From Micavibrio sp. (GTDB lineage Bacteria; Pseudomonadota; Alphaproteobacteria; Micavibrionales; UBA2020): a stretch of DNA of 64,000 nucleotides. Below the pieces are notes generated by a model. The model saw only the letters and a program-made list of their open reading frames with translations, searched no databases and was not told the DNA's origin. Below, in pieces: positions 38,115-45,850 of this stretch. The stretch's first letter is position 1. Each line of letters opens with the position of its first letter. The stretch spans positions 491,512 through 555,511 of the forward strand of contig JAPWJZ010000004.1 in NCBI GenBank assembly GCA_028283745.1, given 5' to 3'. Made by a program: the position numbers and the translations under genes.

Positions 38115-39353
38115 CTATTTTTGCAATACCCACTGCATGGTTTTCTCCGTCAGCCGGCTCATCGCCTCTACAGCCTGCTCAAGGTGTTCGCGGCGCGTGT
38201 CCTCCAGCTTGTTGTGCGAAAGCCCGTTGAGCGACTGCACGAACATCATCACCGTCGGAATTCCAATCTTCGCCACCTCGGCTGCGTCATGCAGCGGCCC
38301 GGAGGGAAGATGTTCACTCTCACCCACCGTCTCCTTCACCGCCTCGTCGCACAGCGCGATCAGCTCAGGGTTGAACGGAATCGGCTCGATCGACCAGATC
38401 TTCGACCACTCCACAGTGCACTTCTCTTCGGCCGCAAAGCGTTCGCTTGCCGCCCTGGCCTCACGCAGCATCTCAGCCAGGACCTCCGCATCCAGATCGC
38501 GCATATCGAGCGTCGCCTCGCAACGGCCCACCACTGCGGTCACAATGCCCGGATAAGTCTTCACACTGCCCATCGTCGCTACAGACTGAGGATGCTTTCC
38601 GGCGATCGGCCGAATCTCCAGAGCCAGCTTGGCACACGCCGCCAAAGCATCCCGACGCACCTCCATCGGGGTCGACCCTGAATGCGCCTCCTGCCCGTGG
38701 AAGGTAATCGCCCAACGCTCCACACCCTTGGTGCCCTGCACCACCCCGAGAGACTTTCCAAGGCCTTCCAGAATCGGTCCCTGCTCGATATGCAACTCCA
38801 GGTAGGCACCCAGGTCTTTCTGTTCCTCGGCAGCCTTGCCAATGTCTTCCACCGCAATCCCGCAGCTCTTCAACGCCTCTTCAAGCGTCACGCCTTCGCG
38901 ATCCGTGCGTCCACGGTCGGCCTCGATCGTAGGATTGCCCGCAAACGCCGCTGAGCCGAAGAGTGAGCGCCCAAAGCGAGCGCCCTCCTCATCGGCCCAG
39001 TCCACCAGCTTCACCGTTACCGGCGGCTTTCCTTTGTATTTGCGAGCGACTCCGGAGAGCACCTCCAGCCCGCACACCACCCCCAGACAACCGTCCAGCC
39101 AGCCGCCGTTCGGCACCGAATCCAGATGGCTTCCCAGGACCACCGCCGTTGGACTCTCTCCCGGCAGCGTCACCCAGTGATTGCCCGCGGCATCGTAGTG
39201 ATGCTCCACCGGCAGATCCTTCAGCTTGTCTTCAAACCAGGTGCGCGCGCGTAACCACACCGGGGTCCACGCGACACGCTGTGCGCCGTCCGCATCCCCG
39301 GTCAGGGCGCGGAGTTCATCGAGATGCTGCAGGACTGCCTTGGGGTCGACCAT
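38115..39353 (-). CDS. M20-family amidohydrolase (beta-ureidopropionase / N-carbamoyl amino acid hydrolase type)
   Basis: A 412-residue zinc hydrolase of the hydantoinase/carbamoylase branch of M20. Metal-site segments: LGSHLDSVPNGGWLDGCLGV, DEEGARFGRSLFGSAAFAG, LELHIEQGPILEG and FHGQEAHSGSTPMEVRRDAL. C-terminal LPSGPLHDAAEVAKIG completes the set. In this cluster it most plausibly releases beta-alanine, CO2 and ammonia from N-carbamoyl-beta-alanine. Sequence alone cannot exclude allantoate or ureidoglycolate as substrate. It is the most upstream gene of the minus-strand cluster; 172 bp separates it from preT, so separate promoters are possible. Confidence 0.9.
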   Translation of the reverse strand: MVDPKAVLQHLDELRALTGDADGAQRVAWTPVWLRARTWFEDKLKDLPVEHHYDAAGNHWVTLPGESPTAVVLGSHLDSVPNGGWLDGCLGVVCGLEVLSGVARKYKGKPPVTVKLVDWADEEGARFGRSLFGSAAFAGNPTIEADRGRTDREGVTLEEALKSCGIAVEDIGKAAEEQKDLGAYLELHIEQGPILEGLGKSLGVVQGTKGVERWAITFHGQEAHSGSTPMEVRRDALAACAKLALEIRPIAGKHPQSVATMGSVKTYPGIVTAVVGRCEATLDMRDLDAEVLAEMLREARAASERFAAEEKCTVEWSKIWSIEPIPFNPELIALCDEAVKETVGESEHLPSGPLHDAAEVAKIGIPTVMMFVQSLNGLSHNKLEDTRREHLEQAVEAMSRLTEKTMQWVLQK

Positions 39354-39461
39354 GTGCTGTGTATGCCTCTGCGTTTCAGGATGGGCGCGTTAAGCGCCAA
39401 AGACACAGCATACTCAATTCCCGGCCGCACGCCGAAACTTCCCCGCAACCTCTTCCCTGCG

Positions 39462-40597
39462 CTACAGATCGTCGTCCGCAGCAACGGCCGACGGCACACC
39501 ACCCTCGCGCCGCATCTTCAGATAGCCCCGAATAAACGGCTCAAGAGCGCCATCCAGCACCTTGTCCACATCGCCGACCTCCACGCGAGTGCGCAGATCC
39601 TTGGCCATACGATACGGCTGCAGCACATACGAGCGAATCTGCGAGCCGAAGTTGATCTCCAGCTTCGAGTCCTCCAATTGCTTGGAGGCCGCCCGCTTCT
39701 TCTCCATCTCGAACTCATACAGGCGCGAACGCAGCATCTTCATCGCCTTCTCTTTGTTCTTATGCTGCGAGCGCTCATTCTGGCAGCCCGCCACAATCCC
39801 CGGTCGGAAGATGCGTAATACGCACCGCCGAGTCCGTCGTATTGACGTGCTGACCGCCCTTGCCGCCCGAGCGATACGTATCGATCCGCAGCTCATCCGG
39901 CTTGATGTCGATCACAATCGAGTCATCGATCTCCGGCGAAACAAAGACGCTTGCAAAGCTCGTATGGCGCCGCTTGGCCGAATCGAACGGCGAGATACGC
40001 ACCAGACGATGCACCCCTGTTTCTCCGCTCAGCAGCCCAAAGGCATACTCGCCGGTGATCGTAAAGGTGGCGGACTTAATACCGGCTTCGTCGCCATCCT
40101 GAATTTCATTGATCTCGGTCTTGAAGCCTTCGCGTTCCGCCCAGCGCAGGTACATTCGCATCAGCATCTCAGCCCAGTCCTGCGACTCCGTGCCGCCTGC
40201 TCCGGGATGCACCGTCACAATCGCGTTCAGAGGATCGCTCTCCTCGGACAGCATCGTGCGCGACTCCATCTGCTCGGCAAACTCGCTCAACGCACCGATC
40301 TCACGCTGCAGATCGGCCTCCACCGAGTTCTCTCCCTCGCGCAGCAGCTCGAAGTAGGCCTCGATATCCTCTCCCCTGCGCTGCAACTCTGCATCATCGG
40401 CAAGCTGCGACTCCAGCCGCTTACGCTCGCGCATCAACGGTTGCGACTTGGCAGCATCAGCCCAGATCGCCGGATCGGCAATCTGTTCTTCCACGCGAGA
40501 CAGTTCGGTTTTCAGTCGGGGCGAGTCAAAGATACTCCCGCAGGTCACGCACCTTCTCGCGCACCGGGGAGTAAGCAAATTCCAGATCACTCAGCAT
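39462..40597 (-). CDS. prfB: Peptide chain release factor 2, programmed +1 frameshift plus a second frame break as read
   Basis: RF2 ends translation at UGA and UAA. Reconstructed length is about 377 residues. ATG 40597 opens a 23-codon leader frame ending TAT CTT TGA C; skipping one base after CTT continues DSPRLKTEL, the classical autoregulated shift. The body carries the RF2 anticodon tripeptide SPF (RISPFDSAK) and the catalytic GGQ (SGGKGGQHVN). A second break follows: after THLPTG the frame runs to a stop at 39775, while IVAGCQNERSQHKNK continues one base over to 39462. The sequence has gggg (plus-strand cccc 39798-39801) where ggg would keep frame. Because RF2 is essential, an extra base in the sequence is the simplest explanation, so I keep it as a CDS. 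Confidence 0.88.
40526..40542 (-). other. Programmed +1 ribosomal frameshift site of prfB
   Basis: On the minus strand the site reads ctgcgggagtatctttga followed by c. A Shine-Dalgarno-like cgggag lies 3 bases ahead of the slippery CTT and the in-frame TGA, followed by C, as in the E. coli RF2 site. Low RF2 makes TGA decode slowly and favours the shift, giving autoregulation (established for the family). Confidence 0.93.
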
Positions 40598-40603
40598 ACA
40601 GCG

Positions 40604-42175
40604 CTAGTGTACCGTCTCCTGCCCCCGCATGCCGAACCCAAGAAACCCAAACGACACAAAGACGCACAGCCAGCCGACCCAGTCACCGTTGCGCGTGTAG
40701 AAGGTCGTTCCTGAAACAAAGTCAAACCCCGCCTGCAGGGCGCCGCGCTCATGCCGCGGCAGCGTCGCTCCCTGCACTCCGTTCGGATCGATCACAGTCG
40801 TCACCCCGGTATTGGTCGCCCGCAGCACCCAACGATGATTTTCCATCGCGCGCATCCGCACCATGTTCAGGTGCTCCCACGGCGCGCTGGAGTCGCCATA
40901 CCATCCATCGTCAGAGAGGTTCACCAACACATCGGCGCCTTCCTGCGCATACTCCCGCACCTCATCGCCAAAGATCGACTCATAGCAGATGAAGACGCCA
41001 AACCGGTGCCCGCCTGTAGAGAAGGTCACCTTCTCTTCTCCAGGAGTAAACGTACCGGCGTTCTCCAGCAGATGCCCAGCAAAGAAGAACAGGTCCTTGT
41101 AAGGCACATACTCGCCAAAAGGCACCAGATGCATTTTGTCGTAGTGTCCCGCGTAACTTCCATCCGGCGCAAAAAAGCTGGCCGAGTTATAAAACCTGTT
41201 CGGCGCCTCGCTCGTCTTACCCTGCGCAATGCGAATACTGTCAGCAATCACCGGAGCATGTTGCGTCTTGGCTAACGTCCCGGCTGCGGCGCGAAAACCA
41301 GCATCGCCATCAAAAAAATCCGCAGGTGCCTCCGGCCACAAAATCACCGCAGGAGCTACGCTGGAAGCTCCCGCGCTCGGATGCTGCGAGTAACTCATCA
41401 GGCTGGCCAGTAGCTGATCCCGCGACTCGTGATTGTCCCCCTCGGCTCCCACCTTCAAGTTGTCCTGTACCAGAACCGCCTGCTGTGGAGCGGCCAACGC
41501 TGCAGGCTTCCACACAATCCCCAACGTAATCAGCAGGCACGCTACCAACGTCGCCCCCGCAAACGCCACACGACGCAAGCGTCCCGGTGCGAGCAGAAGG
41601 CCAGCGGCAAACAACGCATTGACCGTAGCAATCACCAGGGAAAGAGCCATCACCCCGCCCCAGGGAGCCAACCGCGTCAAGGCAAAATTATCCACCTGCG
41701 CGTAGCCCAGCAGATCCCACGGAAACCCTGTAATACGTGCCCGCGCTAACTCAGTCGCAACCCACAAAAAAGGCGCCGCCAGCAAAGCCGCCTCGCGGGA
41801 AACTTTTTCTCGTACCAGCCCCAGCAACCACGCAAAAAGCGCATGATACAAGCCGAGATAGAGGCTAAAAAGAATGAGAATGCCAAAGGAAACGATCTCT
41901 GGCAACGCTCCGTAGATATGCATCGTGGGGTAAATCCAGTAGCAATTGCCCAGATACCACAAGAAGCCGCAGAGATAGCCCAAAGAAACCGTTTCACGCA
42001 GTGTCGGCGCGGTTTCGCTTTTCTTACCGAGTAAAGCCACCAGCAATGGCACAAGACAAACCCAGCAAAAAATACTCCGCCAATACGCCACCGGCCCAGC
42101 AATCGGAAACGGAATAAGCTGCAAGCATGCAGAGAGAAGGATCAGCGTTCCATTGCGCGAAAACAGGGATGGCAT
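40604..42175 (-). CDS. lnt: Apolipoprotein N-acyltransferase
   Basis: Adds the third acyl chain to lipoproteins in the inner membrane. The 523-residue protein has about seven hydrophobic segments over the first 210 residues and a nitrilase-like domain. Catalytic Glu is in LWPEAPADFF, Lys in YDKMHLVPFGEYVP and Cys in VFICYESIFGDEV, with LVNLSDDGWYGDSSAPWEHL after it. ATG 42175 is used; GTG 42193 with agg upstream is an alternative. It is followed 6 bp later by prfB, so the two may be co-transcribed. Confidence 0.94.
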   Translation of the reverse strand: MPSLFSRNGTLILLSACLQLIPFPIAGPVAYWRSIFCWVCLVPLLVALLGKKSETAPTLRETVSLGYLCGFLWYLGNCYWIYPTMHIYGALPEIVSFGILILFSLYLGLYHALFAWLLGLVREKVSREAALLAAPFLWVATELARARITGFPWDLLGYAQVDNFALTRLAPWGGVMALSLVIATVNALFAAGLLLAPGRLRRVAFAGATLVACLLITLGIVWKPAALAAPQQAVLVQDNLKVGAEGDNHESRDQLLASLMSYSQHPSAGASSVAPAVILWPEAPADFFDGDAGFRAAAGTLAKTQHAPVIADSIRIAQGKTSEAPNRFYNSASFFAPDGSYAGHYDKMHLVPFGEYVPYKDLFFFAGHLLENAGTFTPGEEKVTFSTGGHRFGVFICYESIFGDEVREYAQEGADVLVNLSDDGWYGDSSAPWEHLNMVRMRAMENHRWVLRATNTGVTTVIDPNGVQGATLPRHERGALQAGFDFVSGTTFYTRNGDWVGWLCVFVSFGFLGFGMRGQETVH

Positions 42176-42275
42176 CGCAGTCGATGCTATCACTCAGCCT
42201 GAAAAATAAAGACGAAAGAAAGACGAAAACTAAACTCCGTCCCTATGAAAATCCGCGCATTTCTTTGCGGAAAAT

Positions 42276-42303
42276 TTGCGGCCACCCGTGCAATACCTAT
42301 AAC
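42276..42303 (+). promoter_or_regulatory. Candidate sigma-70-type promoter of the AT-hook-like gene
   Basis: TTGCGG (42276-42281) and TATAAC (42298-42303) are separated by 16 bases and lie about 55 bases ahead of the gene start. The leader then carries a strong ribosome site (ggggaga, 6 bases before ATG). Confidence 0.45.
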
Positions 42304-42357
42304 CTGAATAAGTTGTTGAGAAGCAACGCAACTTAGATTTTTCACCGGGGAGAACCC

Positions 42358-42639
42358 ATGGACGTAACTCGTATTCTTTTGGAAATTGACGCGGAAATTG
42401 CACGCCTGCAGGAGGCCCGCATCGCCCTTATCAGCATCGGCGGTACTGGCACAGTGGCAGCGGCACCGGCGCGTCGTCGCGGCCGTCCCAAGGGAAGCAC
42501 CAACAAGCCGGCCGTCGCCGCGAAGGCAAAGGGCAAGCGCAACCTGACCCCCGAAGGCCGCAAGCGTATCGCAGAGGCCATGAAGCGCCGCTGGGCCGAG
42601 CATCGCTCCAAGGCCACCAAGGCCAAGTCCTCCAAGTAA
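42358..42639 (+). CDS. Small basic protein with AT-hook-like motif
   Basis: A 93-residue highly basic protein of unknown function. Residues 1-25 form an amphipathic helix (DVTRILLEIDAEIARLQEAR) that could dimerise. An Ala-rich linker leads to ARRRGRPKGSTNK near 40, whose GRPKGS core resembles an AT-hook that binds the DNA minor groove. The C-terminus, NLTPEGRKRIAEAMKRRWAEHR, is a second basic helix. A small nucleoid or DNA-binding protein is a fair inference. Good ribosome site and promoter candidate, and an extraordinary terminator-like palindrome follows 11 bases after the stop. The codon use looks like that of neighbouring genes. Confidence 0.85.
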   Translation: MDVTRILLEIDAEIARLQEARIALISIGGTGTVAAAPARRRGRPKGSTNKPAVAAKAKGKRNLTPEGRKRIAEAMKRRWAEHRSKATKAKSSK

Positions 42640-42650
42640 CTCACAGTCAA

Positions 42651-42702
42651 TGTACAAACAGGAGGAGCGCACCGACATCGGTGCGCTCCTCCTGTTTGTA
42701 CA
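42651..42702. terminator. 25-bp perfect inverted repeat, bidirectional terminator candidate
   Basis: Arms 42651-42675 and 42678-42702 are exactly complementary over 25 bp with only a 2-base centre, so the RNA loop would open a few pairs. The arms start tgtacaaacaggagg. It lies between the convergent AT-hook-like and methyltransferase-like genes; the far end is caaaca/tgtttg rather than a pure T tract. Confidence 0.75.
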
Positions 42703-42715
42703 TCCGTACTCTGCT

Positions 42716-43348
42716 TTAGCGAACCGCAATAATTTCGCGGGTGTTGTCTTTACCCAAATAAAAACGCACGTCGCTGTACCCGTTCAGAAAGCCTTCAATC
42801 TGCCGCGTCTGATACACGCCCTGCACCGGAAAATCCCCTACCGGCTGTAGCTCCACCTCAGAGCGGTCCGTAATGTGATACCGCGAAAACTGCGTCTCCG
42901 GACCAGCCTGCTTGCCATGGGAAAACGCCAGCAGACGTCCTCCCGGATGCAAGGCTTCTCGCAGCTTGGAAAACAGGATCGGCACCAGCGGCGGAGGCAG
43001 ATAATCTGCCGTATCCCACAGCAGCACCGCATCAAACTCGCGCCCGGCGAAGTCGAAGTTCGCTGCAGCGAACCGCTCAGCATCGAACGCCTGCTTGCCG
43101 TCCTCGCCGCTTGAAAACCAGTCCTGCTTTGTCGCCTCTTCCACGACATTCGCCATGTAGAAGCTGTGTCCCAGCTCTGTCAGGTAATTGATGTTGCCCG
43201 GAGAGGTTGCGCCGAAATCCAGCACGCGCAACCCCTCACGGTCCTTGAGAAACGTCAGCGTCTCTCCCCACCCGCGCGAAGAACGTATCGTTCGCTGATT
43301 CCCCTGGTTCTTGCCCGAGGAGTCGCTCTTACGACCGAACCAACCCAT
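42716..43348 (-). CDS. SAM-dependent methyltransferase-like protein
   Basis: A 210-residue cytosolic protein with a class I methyltransferase-like fold. Motif I is degenerate (RVLDFGATSPGNINYL), motif IV is FDAVLLWDTADYLPPP, and post-motif REALHPGGRLLAFSHGKQ follows. The N-terminus is Ser/Lys-rich. Activity is uncertain because the usual GxGxG loop is replaced. It is 15 bp downstream of the bactofilin gene and probably co-transcribed; whether it modifies the bactofilin or cell-envelope components is not known. Confidence 0.7.
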   Translation of the reverse strand: MGWFGRKSDSSGKNQGNQRTIRSSRGWGETLTFLKDREGLRVLDFGATSPGNINYLTELGHSFYMANVVEEATKQDWFSSGEDGKQAFDAERFAAANFDFAGREFDAVLLWDTADYLPPPLVPILFSKLREALHPGGRLLAFSHGKQAGPETQFSRYHITDRSEVELQPVGDFPVQGVYQTRQIEGFLNGYSDVRFYLGKDNTREIIAVR

Positions 43349-43363
43349 ATCATCTCCGGTTGT

Positions 43364-43906
43364 TTATGCCTCGTGGTTCTGCTCTTCCACCAACGCGTTC
43401 ACGCCGACCGGAACGCTCCCCTGTCCGAAGCTCCGTGCCGCCGCGGCCAATCCTGCAGGCATCGTTCCCTGCACCCGTGGCCCGCCAAAGAGGCTCGGCG
43501 TTCCGGCTTCGACTGCGGTCTCTGCTGCCGCCTGCGCCGGCTCTTCCGCCACCACGGGCTCAGCCGCTGCCGCGTCCCCTGCCGGGTCCACAAAACCACG
43601 CAGCGTTGCATCCGCTTCGATCGAAAGACGCTTGCTGTACAGGTTGCCGACAACGCTTGCCGTCGAGCGCAGCTCGATACGCTCTTCGGCCTGCAGCTTG
43701 CCTTCCACCTTACCCAGCACCACAATCTCTCGCGCTCTCAGGTCCGCACGCACCAGCGCTTCCCGGCCGATCGTCAACCGTCCGCCCTCTACGCTCACAC
43801 TTCCGTCGATCTGCCCTTCGATCAGCACATCTTCGCTCGAAATCAGCTCACCACGCAGCTTTGCAGAGCTTCCGATAATCGTTGCAGCGCTCTCGCCAAT
43901 CTTCAT
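43364..43906 (-). CDS. Bactofilin (polymer-forming cytoskeletal protein)
   Basis: A 180-residue bactofilin, which self-assembles into filaments without nucleotide. The right-handed beta-helix core runs from about 8 to 115, with hydrophobic-glycine repeats (SSAKLRGELISSEDVLIEGQ, DGSVSVEGGRLTIG, LRAREIVVLGKVEGKLQA, STASVVGNLYSKRLSIE). An Ala/Glu/Pro-rich disordered tail follows. Role in shape or local wall synthesis is established for the family. It is 15 bp upstream of the methyltransferase-like gene on the same strand. Confidence 0.92.
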   Translation of the reverse strand: MKIGESAATIIGSSAKLRGELISSEDVLIEGQIDGSVSVEGGRLTIGREALVRADLRAREIVVLGKVEGKLQAEERIELRSTASVVGNLYSKRLSIEADATLRGFVDPAGDAAAAEPVVAEEPAQAAAETAVEAGTPSLFGGPRVQGTMPAGLAAAARSFGQGSVPVGVNALVEEQNHEA

Positions 43907-44058
43907 CCGGTCAATCCTCGTTTCCTAACGGTGCGTCCGTGTTACCGCCTCAGCAATACCGGTTGCCCTTTCCGGAACTATACTCAAGCGCCCTGACGCG
44001 GCACAATCACGAGAGGCACAGTTTCTGCGTCTAATGCTCGCAGCGGGGGAACACATCT

Positions 44059-44078
44059 TTTGTTTTCAGCAAAACAAA
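44059..44078 (+). other. AT-rich hairpin ahead of the secreted-protein gene
   Basis: Arms tttgtttt and aaaacaaa with loop cagc end 8 bases before the ATG at 44087. It sits where a ribosome site would be, so it could influence translation. The rest of 43907-44086 shows nothing I can name. Confidence 0.25.
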
Positions 44079-44086
44079 CACGCGGA

Positions 44087-44926
44087 ATGCGTTGCACTCT
44101 CATCGCCATTGGCACACTCTTCACATTTGGCGTGCGTGCGCAGGATCTCCCTCAGGAGCCTGCCGCCTCCTGGGTCAAAAGCGCTGCCGAGCGTGAACTC
44201 CACATCATCGACGACGACGGCACCTTCCCCGTCCGCTACCGCATGCGCCGCATCGACAACAAACGCGACGTCACGCGAGAGATCATCGAAAGTCGCGACG
44301 GCTCCGTCGCCCGCACCGTGCTCCTCAACGGCAAGCCTCTCAGCGCAGAGGACGATGCCGCCGAGCGCAATCGCCTGCAGGCGATTCTGGACGATCCCGC
44401 CGACTTCCTGAAGTCGCGCAAACGCAACTCAACCGCGCGCTCCTACGCCATGAACCTCGTGCGCCTGATGCCTCAGGCGATGCTCTACACCTACGTTCCC
44501 GGACAACCGCAGCCCCCCAACGCCACGGGACCGCAGATCGTGCTCGACTTCAAGCCCGACCCTAAGTTTCATCCTCCCACCACCATCTCCGAGCTGCTCA
44601 CCGGCCTGCAGGGCCGCATGTGGATCGACAAGCGCAGCGGAGTGCTCACCCGCATCGAAGGGCAGGTCATCAAGCCCGTCAACTTCGGCTGGGGCGTGCT
44701 CGCGCACATCTACCCGGGCGGAACGGTGGACTTCGAGCAAGCGCCCGCCGGCAATGGCCGTTGGGTCTACTCCCACCTGGAGGAGCACATCGTCATCCGC
44801 GAGGTTCTCGTCCATACCGCGCACGAAGACAACCGCATAATGGCAGCCGATATCCATCTGCTGGCCGCCCCGCTCTCCTACCGGGAAGCGATCAGGCAGC
44901 TACTCGAGATGCCTCTGCCTCGCTAG
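44087..44926 (+). CDS. Exported protein of unknown function
   Basis: A 279-residue protein with a signal peptide (MRCTLIAIGTLFTFGVRAQ), so likely periplasmic. The mature part begins with a charged region (RYRMRRIDNKRDVTREIIES), then VARTVLLNGKPLSAEDDAAE. A later segment, GLQGRMWIDKRSGVLTRIEG with the following YPGGTVDFEQ, resembles outer-membrane lipoprotein-sorting-like folds, but I cannot assign a family. ATG 44087 is preferred; an in-frame TTG at 44060 is less likely. It is convergent with mazG, with about 25 bp between stops. Confidence 0.7.
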   Translation: MRCTLIAIGTLFTFGVRAQDLPQEPAASWVKSAAERELHIIDDDGTFPVRYRMRRIDNKRDVTREIIESRDGSVARTVLLNGKPLSAEDDAAERNRLQAILDDPADFLKSRKRNSTARSYAMNLVRLMPQAMLYTYVPGQPQPPNATGPQIVLDFKPDPKFHPPTTISELLTGLQGRMWIDKRSGVLTRIEGQVIKPVNFGWGVLAHIYPGGTVDFEQAPAGNGRWVYSHLEEHIVIREVLVHTAHEDNRIMAADIHLLAAPLSYREAIRQLLEMPLPR

Positions 44927-44951
44927 CAGGCTCCCCCTCCCGCGCACAGCC

Positions 44952-45797
44952 CTACGCACCCGCGCGCCGTTCTTTCTCTTGGTCCTTCGCCGCGCGCCAT
45001 AGCGCCTCCAGCTCTTCGACGTCCTTGCTTTCCAGTGCTTCGCTGCCCCCCGCCTCTGCTTCCATCGCGGCAAAGCGGCGGCGAAACTTCGCATTGGCGG
45101 CACGAAGCGCGCCTTCCGGGTCCACCTTCAGGTGTCGGCCCAGATTGACCGCGGTAAACATCAGGTCGCCAAACTCCTCTTCCACCTGCTCGCGCTTATG
45201 CGCTTCGACTTCAACCATCAGCTCGGCGATCTCTTCATCCAGCTTGGCAAACAGCCCGCTGGCGTCCGGCCAGTCAAACCCCACCTTGGCCGCTCGCGAG
45301 CCAAGCTTCTGCGCTTCCAGCAAGGCTGGCATGGCACGCGGCACATCGCTCAACAGCGACATCGGCTGCTCCGCACGGTCCTTCTTCTCCTGCTTCTTGA
45401 CCGCCTCCCAGGTTGTGACCACAGCGTCTGCGTCTGAGGCCACCGCCTCGCCAAACACGTGGGGATGACGGCGAAGCAGCTTCGCACTCAGCGCCTCCGC
45501 CACATCCTGAATCGTGAAGTAGCCGGCATCACGGGCCATCTGGGCATAGAACAGCACCTGCAGCAGCAGATCGCCCAGCTCGTCCTTCAGCTCCGGCCAT
45601 GCGCGTCTTTCGATGGCATCAAAGACTTCGTACGTTTCTTCCAGCGTATGCCGCTTGATCGAGTCAAAGGTCTGCTCCTGATCCCACGGACAACCATCCG
45701 GTCCCCGCAGGCGGGCCATAATGGCAGCGGCTTTGGCAAAGGCTTCCGCGGCTTGCGCCTGCGCATCCACGTCGTAAGGCTTCTTCGTAGCGTCCAT
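44952..45797 (-). CDS. mazG: Nucleoside triphosphate pyrophosphohydrolase MazG
   Basis: Hydrolyses NTPs to NMPs and pyrophosphate, clearing abnormal nucleotides. The 281-residue protein has two MazG domains. The first is RGPDGCPWDQEQTFDSIKRH, EETYEVFDAIE and ELGDLLLQVLFYAQMA, with the metal-binding E-x2-E and E-x2-D pattern. The second is KLDEEIAELMVEVEAHKREQ with EEFGDLMFTAVNLGRHL. Lengths and motifs are normal. It is divergent from uvrC, with about 50 bp between starts. Confidence 0.95.
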   Translation of the reverse strand: MDATKKPYDVDAQAQAAEAFAKAAAIMARLRGPDGCPWDQEQTFDSIKRHTLEETYEVFDAIERRAWPELKDELGDLLLQVLFYAQMARDAGYFTIQDVAEALSAKLLRRHPHVFGEAVASDADAVVTTWEAVKKQEKKDRAEQPMSLLSDVPRAMPALLEAQKLGSRAAKVGFDWPDASGLFAKLDEEIAELMVEVEAHKREQVEEEFGDLMFTAVNLGRHLKVDPEGALRAANAKFRRRFAAMEAEAGGSEALESKDVEELEALWRAAKDQEKERRAGA

Positions 45798-45850
45798 CGT
45801 TCCAACAGAGTACGCGTTCCTGCAGCCTGCGGCGTTTTCCTGCGTCCAAT

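Noticed and set aside
39798-39801. The second prfB break as a second programmed frameshift
   Set aside because: No stop codon pause, spacer or ribosome-site-like element is present, and a homopolymer of four G is a typical error site.
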